From positions 2,855,001 through 2,919,000 of the forward strand of contig NC_008048.1 in NCBI RefSeq assembly GCF_000013985.1: DNA of 64,000 nucleotides, in the 5' to 3' direction. Of this stretch, positions 17,638 to 26,632 are shown in pieces. A program made the translations under genes and the position numbers. Below the pieces are notes generated by a model. That model saw only the letters and a list, made by a program, of their open reading frames with translations. It was not told the DNA's origin and made no database searches. The DNA comes from Sphingopyxis alaskensis RB2256. GTDB lineage: Bacteria > Pseudomonadota > Alphaproteobacteria > Sphingomonadales > Sphingomonadaceae. Each line of letters begins with the position of its first letter. The stretch's first letter is position 1.

Positions 17638-18243
17638 TTAGCCTTCGGCCTTTTCTTCGGCTTCGGGCGCAACCGGGCCGCCTTCGGCGACTTCCTCGGC
17701 GATCGCCGCCGCATCTTCGGCGGTCGCATCGGCCGGTGCTTCGTCAGCGACGGCTTCGGCAACCGCCTCGGCGGTCTCTTCGCTCTTCACCGACCCGGTT
17801 GCGTCCGATTCAGCGGCTTCGGGAGCAGCGGCTTCAGCGGCGGGCGCTTCGGCTTCGGATTCCGGTGCCGGGGCGGCGGCTGCTGCGGCGGCGGCTTCTT
17901 CGGCCTCTGCCAGCTTCGCGGCCTTTTCTTCGGCGCGTTCCTTGGCCTTTTCGCCGGGTTCGGCCTTCTTGGGGTTGCTCCGCGCGGTGCGTTCCTTGAC
18001 GCCCGCAGCGTCGAGGAAGCGGGCGACGCGATCGGTCGGCTGCGCGCCCACCGAAATCCAGTGCTTCGCGCGCTCGGCGTCGAGCTTCACGCGCTCAGGA
18101 TTGTCCTTGGCAAGCAGAGGGTTGTAGCTGCCGATGCGCTCGATGAAGCGGCCATCGCGCGGGGACCGCGAATCGGCAACGACGATCTTGTAATAGGGAC
18201 GCTTTTTCGAACCGCCGCGTGCGAGGCGAATGGAGGTAGCCAT
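17638..18243 (-). CDS. rpsP: 30S ribosomal protein bS16 with long Ala/Glu tail
   Basis: 201 residues against about 80 for the core protein. Residues 1-80 are a normal bS16 ('[40 protein letters not shown]'). The remaining 120 residues are almost only Ala, Glu, Pro, Ser and Val, highly acidic and probably disordered. Long acidic tails occur in several Alphaproteobacteria; the role is unknown. It lies 41 bases after ffh and 6 before rimM, in one operon. Confidence 0.95.
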   Translation of the reverse strand: MATSIRLARGGSKKRPYYKIVVADSRSPRDGRFIERIGSYNPLLAKDNPERVKLDAERAKHWISVGAQPTDRVARFLDAAGVKERTARSNPKKAEPGEKAKERAEEKAAKLAEAEEAAAAAAAAPAPESEAEAPAAEAAAPEAAESDATGSVKSEETAEAVAEAVADEAPADATAEDAAAIAEEVAEGGPVAPEAEEKAEG

Positions 18244-18284
18244 GAATAATTCCTTCTACGTCTGATCTTCAAATGCGGGTTAAA

Positions 18285-19739
18285 TCATTTCTTCTTGTTG
18301 AGCAGGTTGGCGAGATCGGGGGGCATGCCGCCGCCACCGAGGCCGGGCAGACCGCCTCCCATTCCGCCGCCGCCAAGCCCCGGCATTCCGGGAATGCCGC
18401 CGCCGCGCCCGAACAGCGCGCCGAGGCCCTTGAGGCCGCCCATCTTGCGGATCTTCTTCATCGCGGTGGACATTTCCTGGTGCATCTTCAGCACCTTGTT
18501 CACCTGTTGCACCGTCGTGCCCGACCCGTTGGCGATGCGGATCTTGCGCTTGGCGTTGATGATTTCGGGCTTCGCGCGCTCCTTCGGCGTCATCGACCCC
18601 ATGATCGCATCGAAGTGAACGAGCATCTTGTCGTCGGCGCCGCCCGCGGCCATCGCCGCCTGCGCCTTCTTGATCCCCGGGATCATCCCCGCGAGCGCGC
18701 CGAGGCCTCCCATGCGGCGCATCTGATTCAGCTGCGTGCGAAGGTCGTTGAGGTCGAACTGACCCTTGGCCATCTTGGCCGCCATCGCTTCGGCTTCGTC
18801 CGCCTGGATCGTTTCGGCGGCGCGCTCGACCAGGCTGACCACGTCGCCCATGCCAAGGATGCGGCCCGCGATACGCGACGGCTGGAACAACTCGAGCCCG
18901 TCGAGTTTCTCGCCCGTGCCCGCGAACTTGATCGGTTTGCCGGTGACCGCGCGCATCGACAGCGCGGCGCCGCCGCGCGCATCGCCGTCCATGCGCGTCA
19001 GGACGACCCCGGTGAGCGGCACCTGATCCGTGAAGCGCTGCGCGACCTGGACCGCGTCCTGACCGGTCAGGCTGTCGACGACGAGCAATGTTTCGGCCGG
19101 GTTCGCCGTGCGCGACACCGCCTGCATCTCGTCCATCAGTTGCTGGTCGACGTGGAGCCGGCCCGCAGTGTCGAGCATCAGCACGTCATAGCCCTGAAGC
19201 TTCGCGGCCTGCAACGCGCGCTGCGCGATTTCGACCGGCTGCTGGCCGACAATGATCGGCAAGGTCGCGACATCGATCTGCTGACCAAGCACGGCAAGCT
19301 GTTCCTGCGCGGCGGGGCGATTGACGTCGAGCGACGCCATCAGCACCTTCTTGCGCTCCTTTTCCCTGAGACGCTTGGCGATCTTTGCCGTCGTGGTGGT
19401 CTTACCCGATCCCTGAAGGCCGACCATCATGATCACCGCGGGCGGGGCGACCGCCAGATCGAGTTCGGCGGTTTCGGAGCCGAGCATTTCGGTCAGCGCG
19501 TCATTGACGATCTTGACCACCTGCTGCCCCGGCGTGACCGAGCGCAGGACATTCTGGCCGATCGCGAGTTCGGTGACCTGATCGACGAAGCTGCGCACGA
19601 CGGGCAGCGCGACATCGGCCTCGAGCAACGCGATTCGTACCTCGCGCATCGCGGCGCGCACGTCGGCCTCGGTCAGCGCGCCGCGACCGCGGAGCTTCCC
19701 GAAAACATCGCCAAGCCGATTGCTCAGACTGTCGAACAT
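18285..19739 (-). CDS. ffh: signal recognition particle GTPase
   Basis: 484 residues. N domain first, then the G domain with 'GLQGSGKTTTTAKIA' (near 105), 'DTAGRLHVDQQLMDEM', 'TRMDGDARGGAALS' and 'GTGEKLDGLELF', then a Met-rich M domain containing 'QLNQMRRMGGLGALAGMIPG' and 'RIANGSGTTVQQVNKVLKMHQEM', ending in a Gly/Met/Pro-rich tail. It binds signal sequences with 4.5S RNA and docks to FtsY, whose gene is at 23798. Start at 19739 fits the family N-terminus MFDSLSNRLGDVF. Confidence 0.97.
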   Translation of the reverse strand: MFDSLSNRLGDVFGKLRGRGALTEADVRAAMREVRIALLEADVALPVVRSFVDQVTELAIGQNVLRSVTPGQQVVKIVNDALTEMLGSETAELDLAVAPPAVIMMVGLQGSGKTTTTAKIAKRLREKERKKVLMASLDVNRPAAQEQLAVLGQQIDVATLPIIVGQQPVEIAQRALQAAKLQGYDVLMLDTAGRLHVDQQLMDEMQAVSRTANPAETLLVVDSLTGQDAVQVAQRFTDQVPLTGVVLTRMDGDARGGAALSMRAVTGKPIKFAGTGEKLDGLELFQPSRIAGRILGMGDVVSLVERAAETIQADEAEAMAAKMAKGQFDLNDLRTQLNQMRRMGGLGALAGMIPGIKKAQAAMAAGGADDKMLVHFDAIMGSMTPKERAKPEIINAKRKIRIANGSGTTVQQVNKVLKMHQEMSTAMKKIRKMGGLKGLGALFGRGGGIPGMPGLGGGGMGGGLPGLGGGGMPPDLANLLNKKK

Positions 19740-19988
19740 GCGCCCAAAATCCCTTCTGACAGCCCGCAACGCAAAAGACGCCGGTGAGCGAAACCTCGCC
19801 AACCAGCGGCTATCCGTGGACAGATGTTCCGTCGCGGATGTCGATATGCCCCGGCGCAAGATACGCCCGAACGTCGCGGCCCCTACAGCAAGAACCGCGC
19901 CAAGGCAAGGCAAAGGGACGGAGCCGCACTTAACCCAAATTTCACCGCTTCGCCCGCATAAGGCGGGTCGAGGGTGGGCCAAGTTCAT
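19740..19988. promoter_or_regulatory. divergent promoter region ffh / GGDEF-EAL
   Basis: 249 bases between divergent genes must contain both promoters. I could not identify a convincing -35/-10 pair or any repeat. Confidence 0.35.
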
Positions 19989-21620
19989 ATGTATTCGACG
20001 CCAAAGTCACTGGACCGCAGCGAGGGCGCCAGACGCGACATCATCACCGGAGGCATCGTCGTTGCCGCGACCTTGCTGTTCATCGGCACGGGCGGCAATG
20101 TCATGCAGGCGGTCGTTCGCGCGCTGATCGGGATCGGCGGCGGACCCGACCGGGTGCTGGCGACCGCGCTGGTGCTCAACATCGCGCTGATCCTCTTCGG
20201 CTGGCGCCGCTACAATGATCTCAACCGCGAAATCCGCGAGCGCACCGAGGCCGAGCAGCGCGCACGATATCTTGCCGACACCGACCCGCTCACCGGCTTT
20301 CTCAACCGCCGCGCGCTGCTGGTGAAGGGCCAGCGGATGATTGCCGAAGCCGTGGCCGAAAAGCGCGAGGTCGCGCTGTTCCTGCTCGACCTCGACCATT
20401 TCAAGACGGTGAACGACATCCACGGTCATGCCGCGGGCGACCGCGTGCTGCAGGTCGCGGCCGAACGCATCGCCGCCGTGCTTCCGCCGAACGCCACCAA
20501 GGCGCGGCTCGGCGGCGACGAGTTCGTCGCGATGATGGCATTCGACCCTTCGGCGCGCGGCGACATCGACGCGCTGGCGGCAGAACTGGTCACCGCGCTG
20601 GACAACCGGATCATGCACGACGCGCAGCAGATCCGCATCGGCGCCTCGCTCGGCATCGCGCTGGCAAGCGACGGCGGCGTCTCGATGGACACGATGGTTC
20701 GTCAGGCCGACATCGCCATGTATCATGGCAAGGACGAAGGGCGGAACCGCCATGTCTGGTTCGAACAGGGCATGGAAATGGCGGTGCAGGTGCGCAACCA
20801 GATCGAAACGGGCATTCGCGAAGGCATGCCGCGCGGCGAGTTCGTGCCACACTTCGAGCCGCAGGTTGACATCGCGTCGGGCCGCCTCGTCGGATTTGAA
20901 ATGCTGATGCGCTGGGAATCGCCCGAACATGGCCTGATTCCGCCCGAACGCTTCATTCCGGTTGCCGAGGCAAGCGGGCTGATCGGGGAATTGTCGCTGC
21001 GCGTGATCCGCGACGCGATGGACATCGCAAAACGCTGGGATCCGTCGATCATCCTCGCCGTCAATATCTCACCGCAGCAGTTGAAAGACCCCTGGTTCAG
21101 CCAGAAGCTCACCAAGCTGCTCGTCGAAACGGGTTTCCCCGCGGCGCAGCTCGAGGTCGAGATCACCGAAAGCTCGCTGTTCGAAAATCTGCCGCTCGTC
21201 CGCTCGATCGTCACCAGCCTCAAGAATCAGGGGGTGTCGCTGAGCCTCGACGATTTCGGGACTGGCTACAGTTCGCTGTCGCATCTCCGCGCGCTGCCCT
21301 TCGACCGGATCAAGATCGACCGCAGTTTCGTCACCGCAATGCGCGGCAGCCCCGACGCGCAGGCGATCGTCCTCGCGATCGTCCGGCTGGGCGAAAGCCT
21401 GGCGATGCCGATCACCGCCGAGGGCGTCGAGGATGAGGCGACCGCGATCGAATTGACGCGGCTCGGCTGCGCGAAAGGGCAGGGCTGGCATTTCGGCCGC
21501 GCCGCATCGGCCGCCGACACCGAGCGCCTGCTCGCCGACCGCGGGCTGCTGCGCGATCCAGTGGGGGCGGCGCCGACGCAGGGCGCCGACGCGGAAGGGT
21601 TGCTGCGCAAGACCGCTTGA
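19989..21620 (+). CDS. membrane GGDEF-EAL cyclic di-GMP protein
   Basis: 543 residues from ATG 19989 (an in-frame GTG at 19974 is possible). Two membrane helices (about 20-38 and 60-75), then a GGDEF domain with 'LDHFKTVNDIHGHAAGDRVL' and intact 'LGGDEF', then an EAL domain whose signature reads EMLMR (ExLxR kept), with 'DDFGTGYSSLSHLRALPFDRIKIDRSF' and the late 'AEGVEDE'. Both active sites look complete, so it could make and break c-di-GMP; direction cannot be told. There is no periplasmic sensor domain or LapD-type features. Confidence 0.92.
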   Translation: MYSTPKSLDRSEGARRDIITGGIVVAATLLFIGTGGNVMQAVVRALIGIGGGPDRVLATALVLNIALILFGWRRYNDLNREIRERTEAEQRARYLADTDPLTGFLNRRALLVKGQRMIAEAVAEKREVALFLLDLDHFKTVNDIHGHAAGDRVLQVAAERIAAVLPPNATKARLGGDEFVAMMAFDPSARGDIDALAAELVTALDNRIMHDAQQIRIGASLGIALASDGGVSMDTMVRQADIAMYHGKDEGRNRHVWFEQGMEMAVQVRNQIETGIREGMPRGEFVPHFEPQVDIASGRLVGFEMLMRWESPEHGLIPPERFIPVAEASGLIGELSLRVIRDAMDIAKRWDPSIILAVNISPQQLKDPWFSQKLTKLLVETGFPAAQLEVEITESSLFENLPLVRSIVTSLKNQGVSLSLDDFGTGYSSLSHLRALPFDRIKIDRSFVTAMRGSPDAQAIVLAIVRLGESLAMPITAEGVEDEATAIELTRLGCAKGQGWHFGRAASAADTERLLADRGLLRDPVGAAPTQGADAEGLLRKTA

Positions 21621-21672
21621 TTCCGGCGCCTCGCCTAGACTTCGCGCGTCCGCGCCCTTACATGCGCGGACT

Positions 21673-22479
21673 ATGGCAGATCGCTTCACCAAGATGCATG
21701 GGCTTGGCAACGACTTCGTCGTGATCGACGCGCGCGTGGCGCCGGTCGAGATGACGCCGGCGCGCGCGCATGCGATCGCCGACCGGCGCCACGGCATCGG
21801 GTGCGATCAGCTGATCCTGCTCGAACCCTCGACCAGCGCGGACGTGAAGATGCGCATCTTCAACGCCGATGGGGGCGAGGTCGAGGCGTGCGGCAATGCG
21901 ACGCGCTGTGTCGCGACGCTGATCGGCAAGCCCGCGGTGATCGAGACGCTGGCGGGGATGCTGCGCGTCACCCCCGCCGACGGCGGCGCCGAGGTCACGC
22001 TGGGTGAACCCGTCTTCGACTGGGACCATATCCCGCTCGCGATGCCGATGGACACGCGCGACATGCCTGTCGCGTGGGACGAGCTGGAACATGGCGCCGC
22101 GGTCAATGTCGGTAATCCGCACATCGTCTTTTTCGTGCCGGAAGCCGATGCGGTTGCGCTCGATCAACTGGGTCCGCGGATCGAGACCGACCCGCTGTTC
22201 CCCGAGCGCGTCAATGTCAACGTCGCGAGCCTCGACGGCGAGAATCAGCTGCAATTGCGCGTCTGGGAACGCGGTGTGGGGCTCACGCAGGCGTGCGGCA
22301 CCGGCGCCTGCGCCACTGCGGTCGCCGCGATCCGTGCCGGACTGGTGCGGTCGCCGGTGACCGTCGCGCTGCCCGGCGGTGATCTGGTCATCCGCTGGGC
22401 ACCCGGCGAACCCATCGTGATGAGCGGCGCCGCGACACGCGTGTTCGACGGCGAAACCGACTGGGCACAGTTCGGATGA
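21673..22479 (+). CDS. dapF: diaminopimelate epimerase
   Basis: 268 residues. Both catalytic cysteines are present: Cys73 in 'GGEVEACGNATRC' and Cys208 in 'QACGTGACATAVAA', with the N-terminal 'KMHGLGNDFVVID'. It interconverts LL- and meso-diaminopimelate for lysine and peptidoglycan. The stop overlaps the mtaB ATG by 4 bp; dapF-mtaB-ftsY-yciB are all coupled this way. Confidence 0.97.
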   Translation: MADRFTKMHGLGNDFVVIDARVAPVEMTPARAHAIADRRHGIGCDQLILLEPSTSADVKMRIFNADGGEVEACGNATRCVATLIGKPAVIETLAGMLRVTPADGGAEVTLGEPVFDWDHIPLAMPMDTRDMPVAWDELEHGAAVNVGNPHIVFFVPEADAVALDQLGPRIETDPLFPERVNVNVASLDGENQLQLRVWERGVGLTQACGTGACATAVAAIRAGLVRSPVTVALPGGDLVIRWAPGEPIVMSGAATRVFDGETDWAQFG

Positions 22480-23801
22480 ACGCAGAACTCGCCGACCGCG
22501 TGGAGGTCGTCAATTTTGGTTGCCGGCTCAACATCGCCGAGGGCGAGGCGATTCGTGCGGCCGTGAAGGCCGCGGGCGCGCGCGATATGATCGTCGTCAA
22601 CAGCTGCGCGGTGACCGACGAAGCGGTGCGGCAGGCGCGGCAGGCGGTGCGCCGTGCGCTGCGCGAGCGACCGGACGCCGAGGTGGTGGTGACGGGGTGC
22701 GCGGCGGAACTGGAGGCCGGGCGCTTTGCCGCGATGGGCGCGCGGGTCGTGCGCAATGATGTCAAGGGGCTGATCGGGAGCTATGGAAACACCGTTTCCC
22801 CGCGAAGGCGGGAACCCATCTCCGACGGGCTCGAAATGGCACCGGCTGGTGATGGCCCCCCGCCTTCACGGGGGAACAAGGATTTTTTCAGCGGGGTGCG
22901 TCCCTTCACCCCCGCCCTCTCTGGCGCAGATCATGCGCGCGCCTTTCTCGGCGTCCAGACGGGCTGCTCGCACAGCTGCACCTTTTGCGCGACGGTGCTG
23001 GCACGCGGCGCCGCGCGGTCGGCGACCGTCGAAACGGTCGTCGACGCCGCGCGCACGGCGCTGGGCCGCGGCCAGCGTGAGATCATTCTGACGGGGGTCG
23101 ATCTTGCCAGCTATGGCGATGACAGCGGCACCAGCCTGGCTGCGCTTGTCGAGGCCCTGCTCGCGCTCCCGGTCGAGCGCCTGCGCCTCTCCTCGCTCGA
23201 CCCCGACCGGATCGACGAGCGCCTGTTCGCGCTGCTGACCGGGGAATCGCGCGTGATGCCGCACGTCCACCTGTCGTTGCAGGCCGGCGACGACATGGTG
23301 CTGACGCGCATGAAGCGCCGCCATCGCCGCGCCGATGCCGTGCGCCTGATCGAACGACTGAAGGCGGCGCGCGCGGAGATCGCCATCGGCGCCGACCTGA
23401 TCGCGGGTTTTCCGACCGAAGATGAAGCGATGTTCGCGAACTCGCTGGCGCTGATCGACGATTGTGACGTCGTTTTCGGCCATATCTTCCCCTACAGCCC
23501 CCGCGCCGGCACCCCGGCGGCGCGGATGCCGCAGGTCGGCCGCGCCATCGCGCGCGAACGCGCCGCGATGCTGCGCGAAGCCAATGCACGGCGGCGCCGG
23601 GACTGGCTGGACACGCAGGTCGGCCGCACGGCGGCGATGCTCGTGGAGCGCGACGGGAAAACCGGCCATGCCGAAAACTTTGCCGCGCTGACGCTAACCG
23701 CGCCCGCGGCGCCCGGCACCATCATCGACGTGCGCCTGATCGCGCGCGACGGCGACCGCATGGTCGCCACTCCCGCAGAAGCAAAGGATATTGCCGCATG
23801 A
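22476..23801 (+). CDS. mtaB: tRNA threonylcarbamoyladenosine methylthiotransferase with repeat insert
   Basis: 441 residues. N-terminal methylthiotransferase domain with cysteines in 'NFGCRLN', 'VNSCAV' and 'VTGCAA', then the radical-SAM CxxxCxxC ('GCSHSCTFC'), then a C-terminal TRAM-like end. It adds methylthio to t6A37 of tRNA. Between the first two domains, residues about 107-134 (22794-22876) are coded by a palindromic intergenic-type repeat inserted in frame, giving a Pro/Arg-rich linker. All catalytic cysteines are kept, so the protein is probably functional. Confidence 0.93.
   Translation: MNAELADRVEVVNFGCRLNIAEGEAIRAAVKAAGARDMIVVNSCAVTDEAVRQARQAVRRALRERPDAEVVVTGCAAELEAGRFAAMGARVVRNDVKGLIGSYGNTVSPRRREPISDGLEMAPAGDGPPPSRGNKDFFSGVRPFTPALSGADHARAFLGVQTGCSHSCTFCATVLARGAARSATVETVVDAARTALGRGQREIILTGVDLASYGDDSGTSLAALVEALLALPVERLRLSSLDPDRIDERLFALLTGESRVMPHVHLSLQAGDDMVLTRMKRRHRRADAVRLIERLKAARAEIAIGADLIAGFPTEDEAMFANSLALIDDCDVVFGHIFPYSPRAGTPAARMPQVGRAIARERAAMLREANARRRRDWLDTQVGRTAAMLVERDGKTGHAENFAALTLTAPAAPGTIIDVRLIARDGDRMVATPAEAKDIAA
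22794..22876. repeat. palindromic repeat inserted in frame in mtaB
   Basis: Left arm GTTTCCCCGCGAAGGCGGG (22794-22812) and right arm CCCCCGCCTTCACGGGGGAAC (22856-22876) are near-perfect complements around a 43-base middle. The motif has the look of sphingomonad intergenic repeats, yet here it is translated without stop or frameshift. Confidence 0.8.
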
Positions 23802-24724
23802 CCGGCAAAAGCTGGAGCGAAAGACTGCTCGGCGGCTTTCGTCGCACCTCCGAACGGCTCGGCGAAAATCTCGCGGGCCTCACCGGCAAGGCGCGGCTCG
23901 ACGAGGCGGATCTCGACCGGATCGAGGAAGCGCTGATCACCGCCGACCTCGGCCCCGCCATGGCGGCGCGCATCCGCGATCGGCTCGCCGAGCGCCGCGA
24001 CGTCGCCGCGAACGGCACCGAGGAACTGCGCCAGATCGTCGCGGACGAAATCGCCGCGGTCCTGCGCCCCGTCGCCGAACCGCTCGACATCGACGCCTTC
24101 CCGCGGCCGCAGGTCATCCTCGTGATCGGGGTCAACGGATCGGGCAAGACGACCACCATCGCCAAGCTCGCGCATCTGTTCCAGGAACAGGATTATGGCG
24201 TGATGCTCGTCGCGGGCGACACGTTCCGCGCCGCGGCGATCGGACAATTGAAAATATGGGCCGAACGGCTGGGCGTGCCGATCATGGCCGGGCCCGAGGG
24301 CGGCGACAGCGCGGGCATTGTGTTCGACGCGGTGAAGCGGGCGACCGCGACCGGCATCGACGTGCTGATCGTCGACACCGCCGGGCGCCTCCAGAACAAG
24401 CGCGAGCTGATGGACGAGCTGGCAAAGATCAAGCGCGTGCTCGGCCGCCTCAACCCCGCGGCGCCGCACGATGTCGTGCTGGTGCTCGACGCGACGACAG
24501 GACAGAATGCGCTCTCGCAGATCGACGTGTTCCGCGAGGTTGCGGGCGTCACCGGCCTTGTCATGACCAAGCTCGACGGCACCGCGCGCGGCGGGGTGCT
24601 CGTTGCCGCGGCCGAGCGCCACGGCCTTCCCATCCACGCGATCGGCATTGGCGAGACGATGGAGGATTTGCGCCCCTTCGACGCCGACGAGATCGCTGGA
24701 ATCATTGCAGGAAATATAAGATGA
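23798..24724 (+). CDS. ftsY: signal recognition particle receptor
   Basis: 308 residues, the short form without a long acidic A domain. N domain, then G domain with 'GVNGSGKTTTIAKLAHLF' (near 110), 'AGDTFRAAAIGQLKIW', 'DTAGRLQNKRELMDEL' and 'TKLDGTARGGVLVAAAERHGLPI'. It receives SRP-bound ribosomes at the membrane and is the partner of Ffh (18285-19739). Start overlaps the mtaB stop by 4 bp and the stop overlaps yciB. Confidence 0.97.
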   Translation: MTGKSWSERLLGGFRRTSERLGENLAGLTGKARLDEADLDRIEEALITADLGPAMAARIRDRLAERRDVAANGTEELRQIVADEIAAVLRPVAEPLDIDAFPRPQVILVIGVNGSGKTTTIAKLAHLFQEQDYGVMLVAGDTFRAAAIGQLKIWAERLGVPIMAGPEGGDSAGIVFDAVKRATATGIDVLIVDTAGRLQNKRELMDELAKIKRVLGRLNPAAPHDVVLVLDATTGQNALSQIDVFREVAGVTGLVMTKLDGTARGGVLVAAAERHGLPIHAIGIGETMEDLRPFDADEIAGIIAGNIR

Positions 24725-25389
24725 GCGACGTGCTTCCCAGCGGCCCCGAGCCGGTTCCAGCGCCGCCGCCCGCCAAGCATGGCTGGCTCAATTTCGCGAT
24801 CGATTTCGGGCCGCTGCTCGTCTTTTTCCTGGCCTACAAACTGTCGTCGGGTGGCGAAGGCGCCTTCGCGGCGACGACCGCAGCGATCAAGGGCACGGCC
24901 GCCTTCATGGTCGCCATCGTCATCGCAATGGCGGCGTCGAAATGGAAGCTCGGAAAGATTTCGCCGATGCTGTGGATGTCGAGCATCCTTGTCCTCGGCT
25001 TTGGCGCGCTCACCATCTGGTTCCACGACGAACGCTTCATCGTGATGAAGCCGACGATCATCTATGGCGCCTTTGCCGCGATGCTGCTTGGCGGCTGGTG
25101 GTTCAAAAAGCCCATGCTCAAATATCTGCTGCAATCGGCGCTCGAAGGGCTGACCGAAAAGGGCTGGCTGCTCCTGTCGCGCAACTGGGGTATCTTCTTC
25201 GCCGCGCTCGGCATCGCCAATCATGGGATGTACGAACTGATCCAGGCGAAACAGATGAGCTTCGACCTGTGGCTGACGATCAAGGTATGGGGCGTGACCG
25301 CCCTTTCCTTCCTCTTCACGCTGAGCCAGGTGCCGGTGATGCTGAAGAACGGCCTCGCCGTGGCTGAGGGTGCTACCGACAAAAGTTGA
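24721..25389 (+). CDS. yciB: inner-membrane septation-type protein YciB/IspZ
   Basis: 222 residues with about five membrane helices. Characteristic segments are 'FAIDFGPLLVFFLAYK', 'DERFIVMKPTIIYG', 'KGWLLLSRNWGIFFAALGIANH' and 'WLTIKVWGVTALSFLFTLSQVPVM'. YciB proteins sit in the inner membrane and affect cell-envelope integrity and division; exact function is unsettled. It ends the dapF-mtaB-ftsY-yciB coupled run. Confidence 0.92.
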   Translation: MSDVLPSGPEPVPAPPPAKHGWLNFAIDFGPLLVFFLAYKLSSGGEGAFAATTAAIKGTAAFMVAIVIAMAASKWKLGKISPMLWMSSILVLGFGALTIWFHDERFIVMKPTIIYGAFAAMLLGGWWFKKPMLKYLLQSALEGLTEKGWLLLSRNWGIFFAALGIANHGMYELIQAKQMSFDLWLTIKVWGVTALSFLFTLSQVPVMLKNGLAVAEGATDKS

Positions 25390-25467
25390 TGCCGCCCCGC
25401 ATCGCTGGCATAGCTGCGGCACGGCACCGGGTCGCACGCGGCGCCGCGATAATTTGGGGGAACTGCC

Positions 25468-26040
25468 ATGGACAAGTTTTTCGGTAATCTGCATGCCGTC
25501 CTGGGCGCCGGACTGGTGCTCGCGATCATATTGATGCTCGGCCTCAACGGCCAGAATTTCGAGGACGGGGTTGCGGCGGGCAATGCGATCATGCGCTGGC
25601 TGCACACCTTTTTCGGCGTGCTGTGGATCGGGCTGCTCTATTATTTCAACTTCGTCCAGATACCGACGATGCCCAAGATTCCGGCCGAGCTGAAACCCGC
25701 AGTCGGCAAGCATATCGCGCCCGCCGCGCTGTTCTGGTTCCGCTGGGCGGCGCTTCTTACCGTATTGTTCGGCCTCGCGATCGCCGGCCACGCCCAATAT
25801 CTGGCGCCCGCGCTGGCGCTGCAGGAGCCGTACAAGCTGATCGGCGTCGGCATGTGGCTGGGCCTGATCATGGCGTTCAACGTCTGGTTTCTGATCTGGC
25901 CCAACCAGAAAAAGGCACTGGGCATCGTCGAGGCCGACGACGCGACGAAAGCGAAGGCGGCGAAGACCGCGATGATCTTTTCGCGGACCAACACGCTGCT
26001 GTCGATCCCGATGCTCTACGCTATGGTGAATTTCAGCTGA
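25468..26040 (+). CDS. PuuD-like membrane protein (Urate_ox_N family)
   Basis: 190 residues with about four membrane helices. 'AIMRWLHTFFGVLWIGLLYYFNFVQIP' and 'MAFNVWFLIWPNQKKALGI' are typical of the membrane domain of PuuD urate oxidases. Proteins of this length have only the membrane part, without the C-terminal cytochrome c domain, and often have no purine genes nearby, as here; so oxidation of urate is not established. It ends convergently with the carbonic anhydrase gene. Confidence 0.75.
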   Translation: MDKFFGNLHAVLGAGLVLAIILMLGLNGQNFEDGVAAGNAIMRWLHTFFGVLWIGLLYYFNFVQIPTMPKIPAELKPAVGKHIAPAALFWFRWAALLTVLFGLAIAGHAQYLAPALALQEPYKLIGVGMWLGLIMAFNVWFLIWPNQKKALGIVEADDATKAKAAKTAMIFSRTNTLLSIPMLYAMVNFS

Positions 26041-26048
26041 GCTTTGTT

Positions 26049-26071
26049 CCCCTCCCGCTGTGCGGGAGGGG
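26049..26071. terminator. hairpin between convergent genes
   Basis: Perfect 10-bp stem CCCCTCCCGC / GCGGGAGGGG with a three-base loop between two convergent stop codons. T-runs are weak, so termination is likely but not certain. Confidence 0.55.
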
Positions 26072-26077
26072 AGATTC

Positions 26078-26632
26078 TTACCCCTCCACCGCCGCCTTGT
26101 GCATCCGGCCGTTCATCACATAGTGGGCGACGCCCATCTGCATGCCCGCGGCCTGCGGATCGTCGATCTCGCGCACCCGGCGCGCCGGCGATCCCGCCCA
26201 GAGTTCGCGGTCGGGGATTTCCTTGTTTTCGGTGAGCAGCGCCCCCGCGGCGAGCATCGCGTCGCTGCCGATGCGGCACCCGTTCATCACCGTCGCCTTG
26301 AGGCCCACGAACGCGCGGTCCGCGAGCGTGCAGCCGTGGACCATCGCCATATGGCCGATCAGCACATCCTCGCCGATGATCGTCGGAAAGCCCTCCGGCC
26401 GGTGCGGCATCGGTCCATCGCAATGGACGACGCTGCCGTCCTGGATGTTCGACCGCGCGCCGACGACAATATGGCTGACATCGGCGCGCAGAACGCAATT
26501 ATACCAGATGCTGACGTCGGGTCCGATCGTCACGTCGCCGATGATCCGGCAACCGGGCGCGATGAAGGCGCTGGGGTCGATCCGTGGTGCCTTTCCGCCC
26601 ACGCTGATGATGCTGACATCGGAACGAATCAT
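26078..26632 (-). CDS. gamma-class carbonic anhydrase-like protein
   Basis: 184 residues from MIRSDVSIIS. Repeated hexapeptides of a left-handed beta helix run through the first 140 residues, with the metal-binding His in 'VVHCDG', 'IGHMAMVHGC'. The family includes active carbonic anhydrases (CO2 hydration) and inactive structural relatives. Its start overlaps the stop of the fused spermidine-synthase-like gene (26629-26632), so they are coupled. Confidence 0.88.
   Translation of the reverse strand: MIRSDVSIISVGGKAPRIDPSAFIAPGCRIIGDVTIGPDVSIWYNCVLRADVSHIVVGARSNIQDGSVVHCDGPMPHRPEGFPTIIGEDVLIGHMAMVHGCTLADRAFVGLKATVMNGCRIGSDAMLAAGALLTENKEIPDRELWAGSPARRVREIDDPQAAGMQMGVAHYVMNGRMHKAAVEG

Noticed and set aside
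17636..18000. Ala/Glu repeats in rpsP as a frameshift artefact
   Set aside because: Frame is continuous to a proper stop 6 bases before rimM, and long acidic tails are known in the class.
19989..21620. GGDEF-EAL protein as LapD partner of the LapG-like peptidase
   Set aside because: It lacks the periplasmic and HAMP regions of LapD and has intact catalytic motifs.
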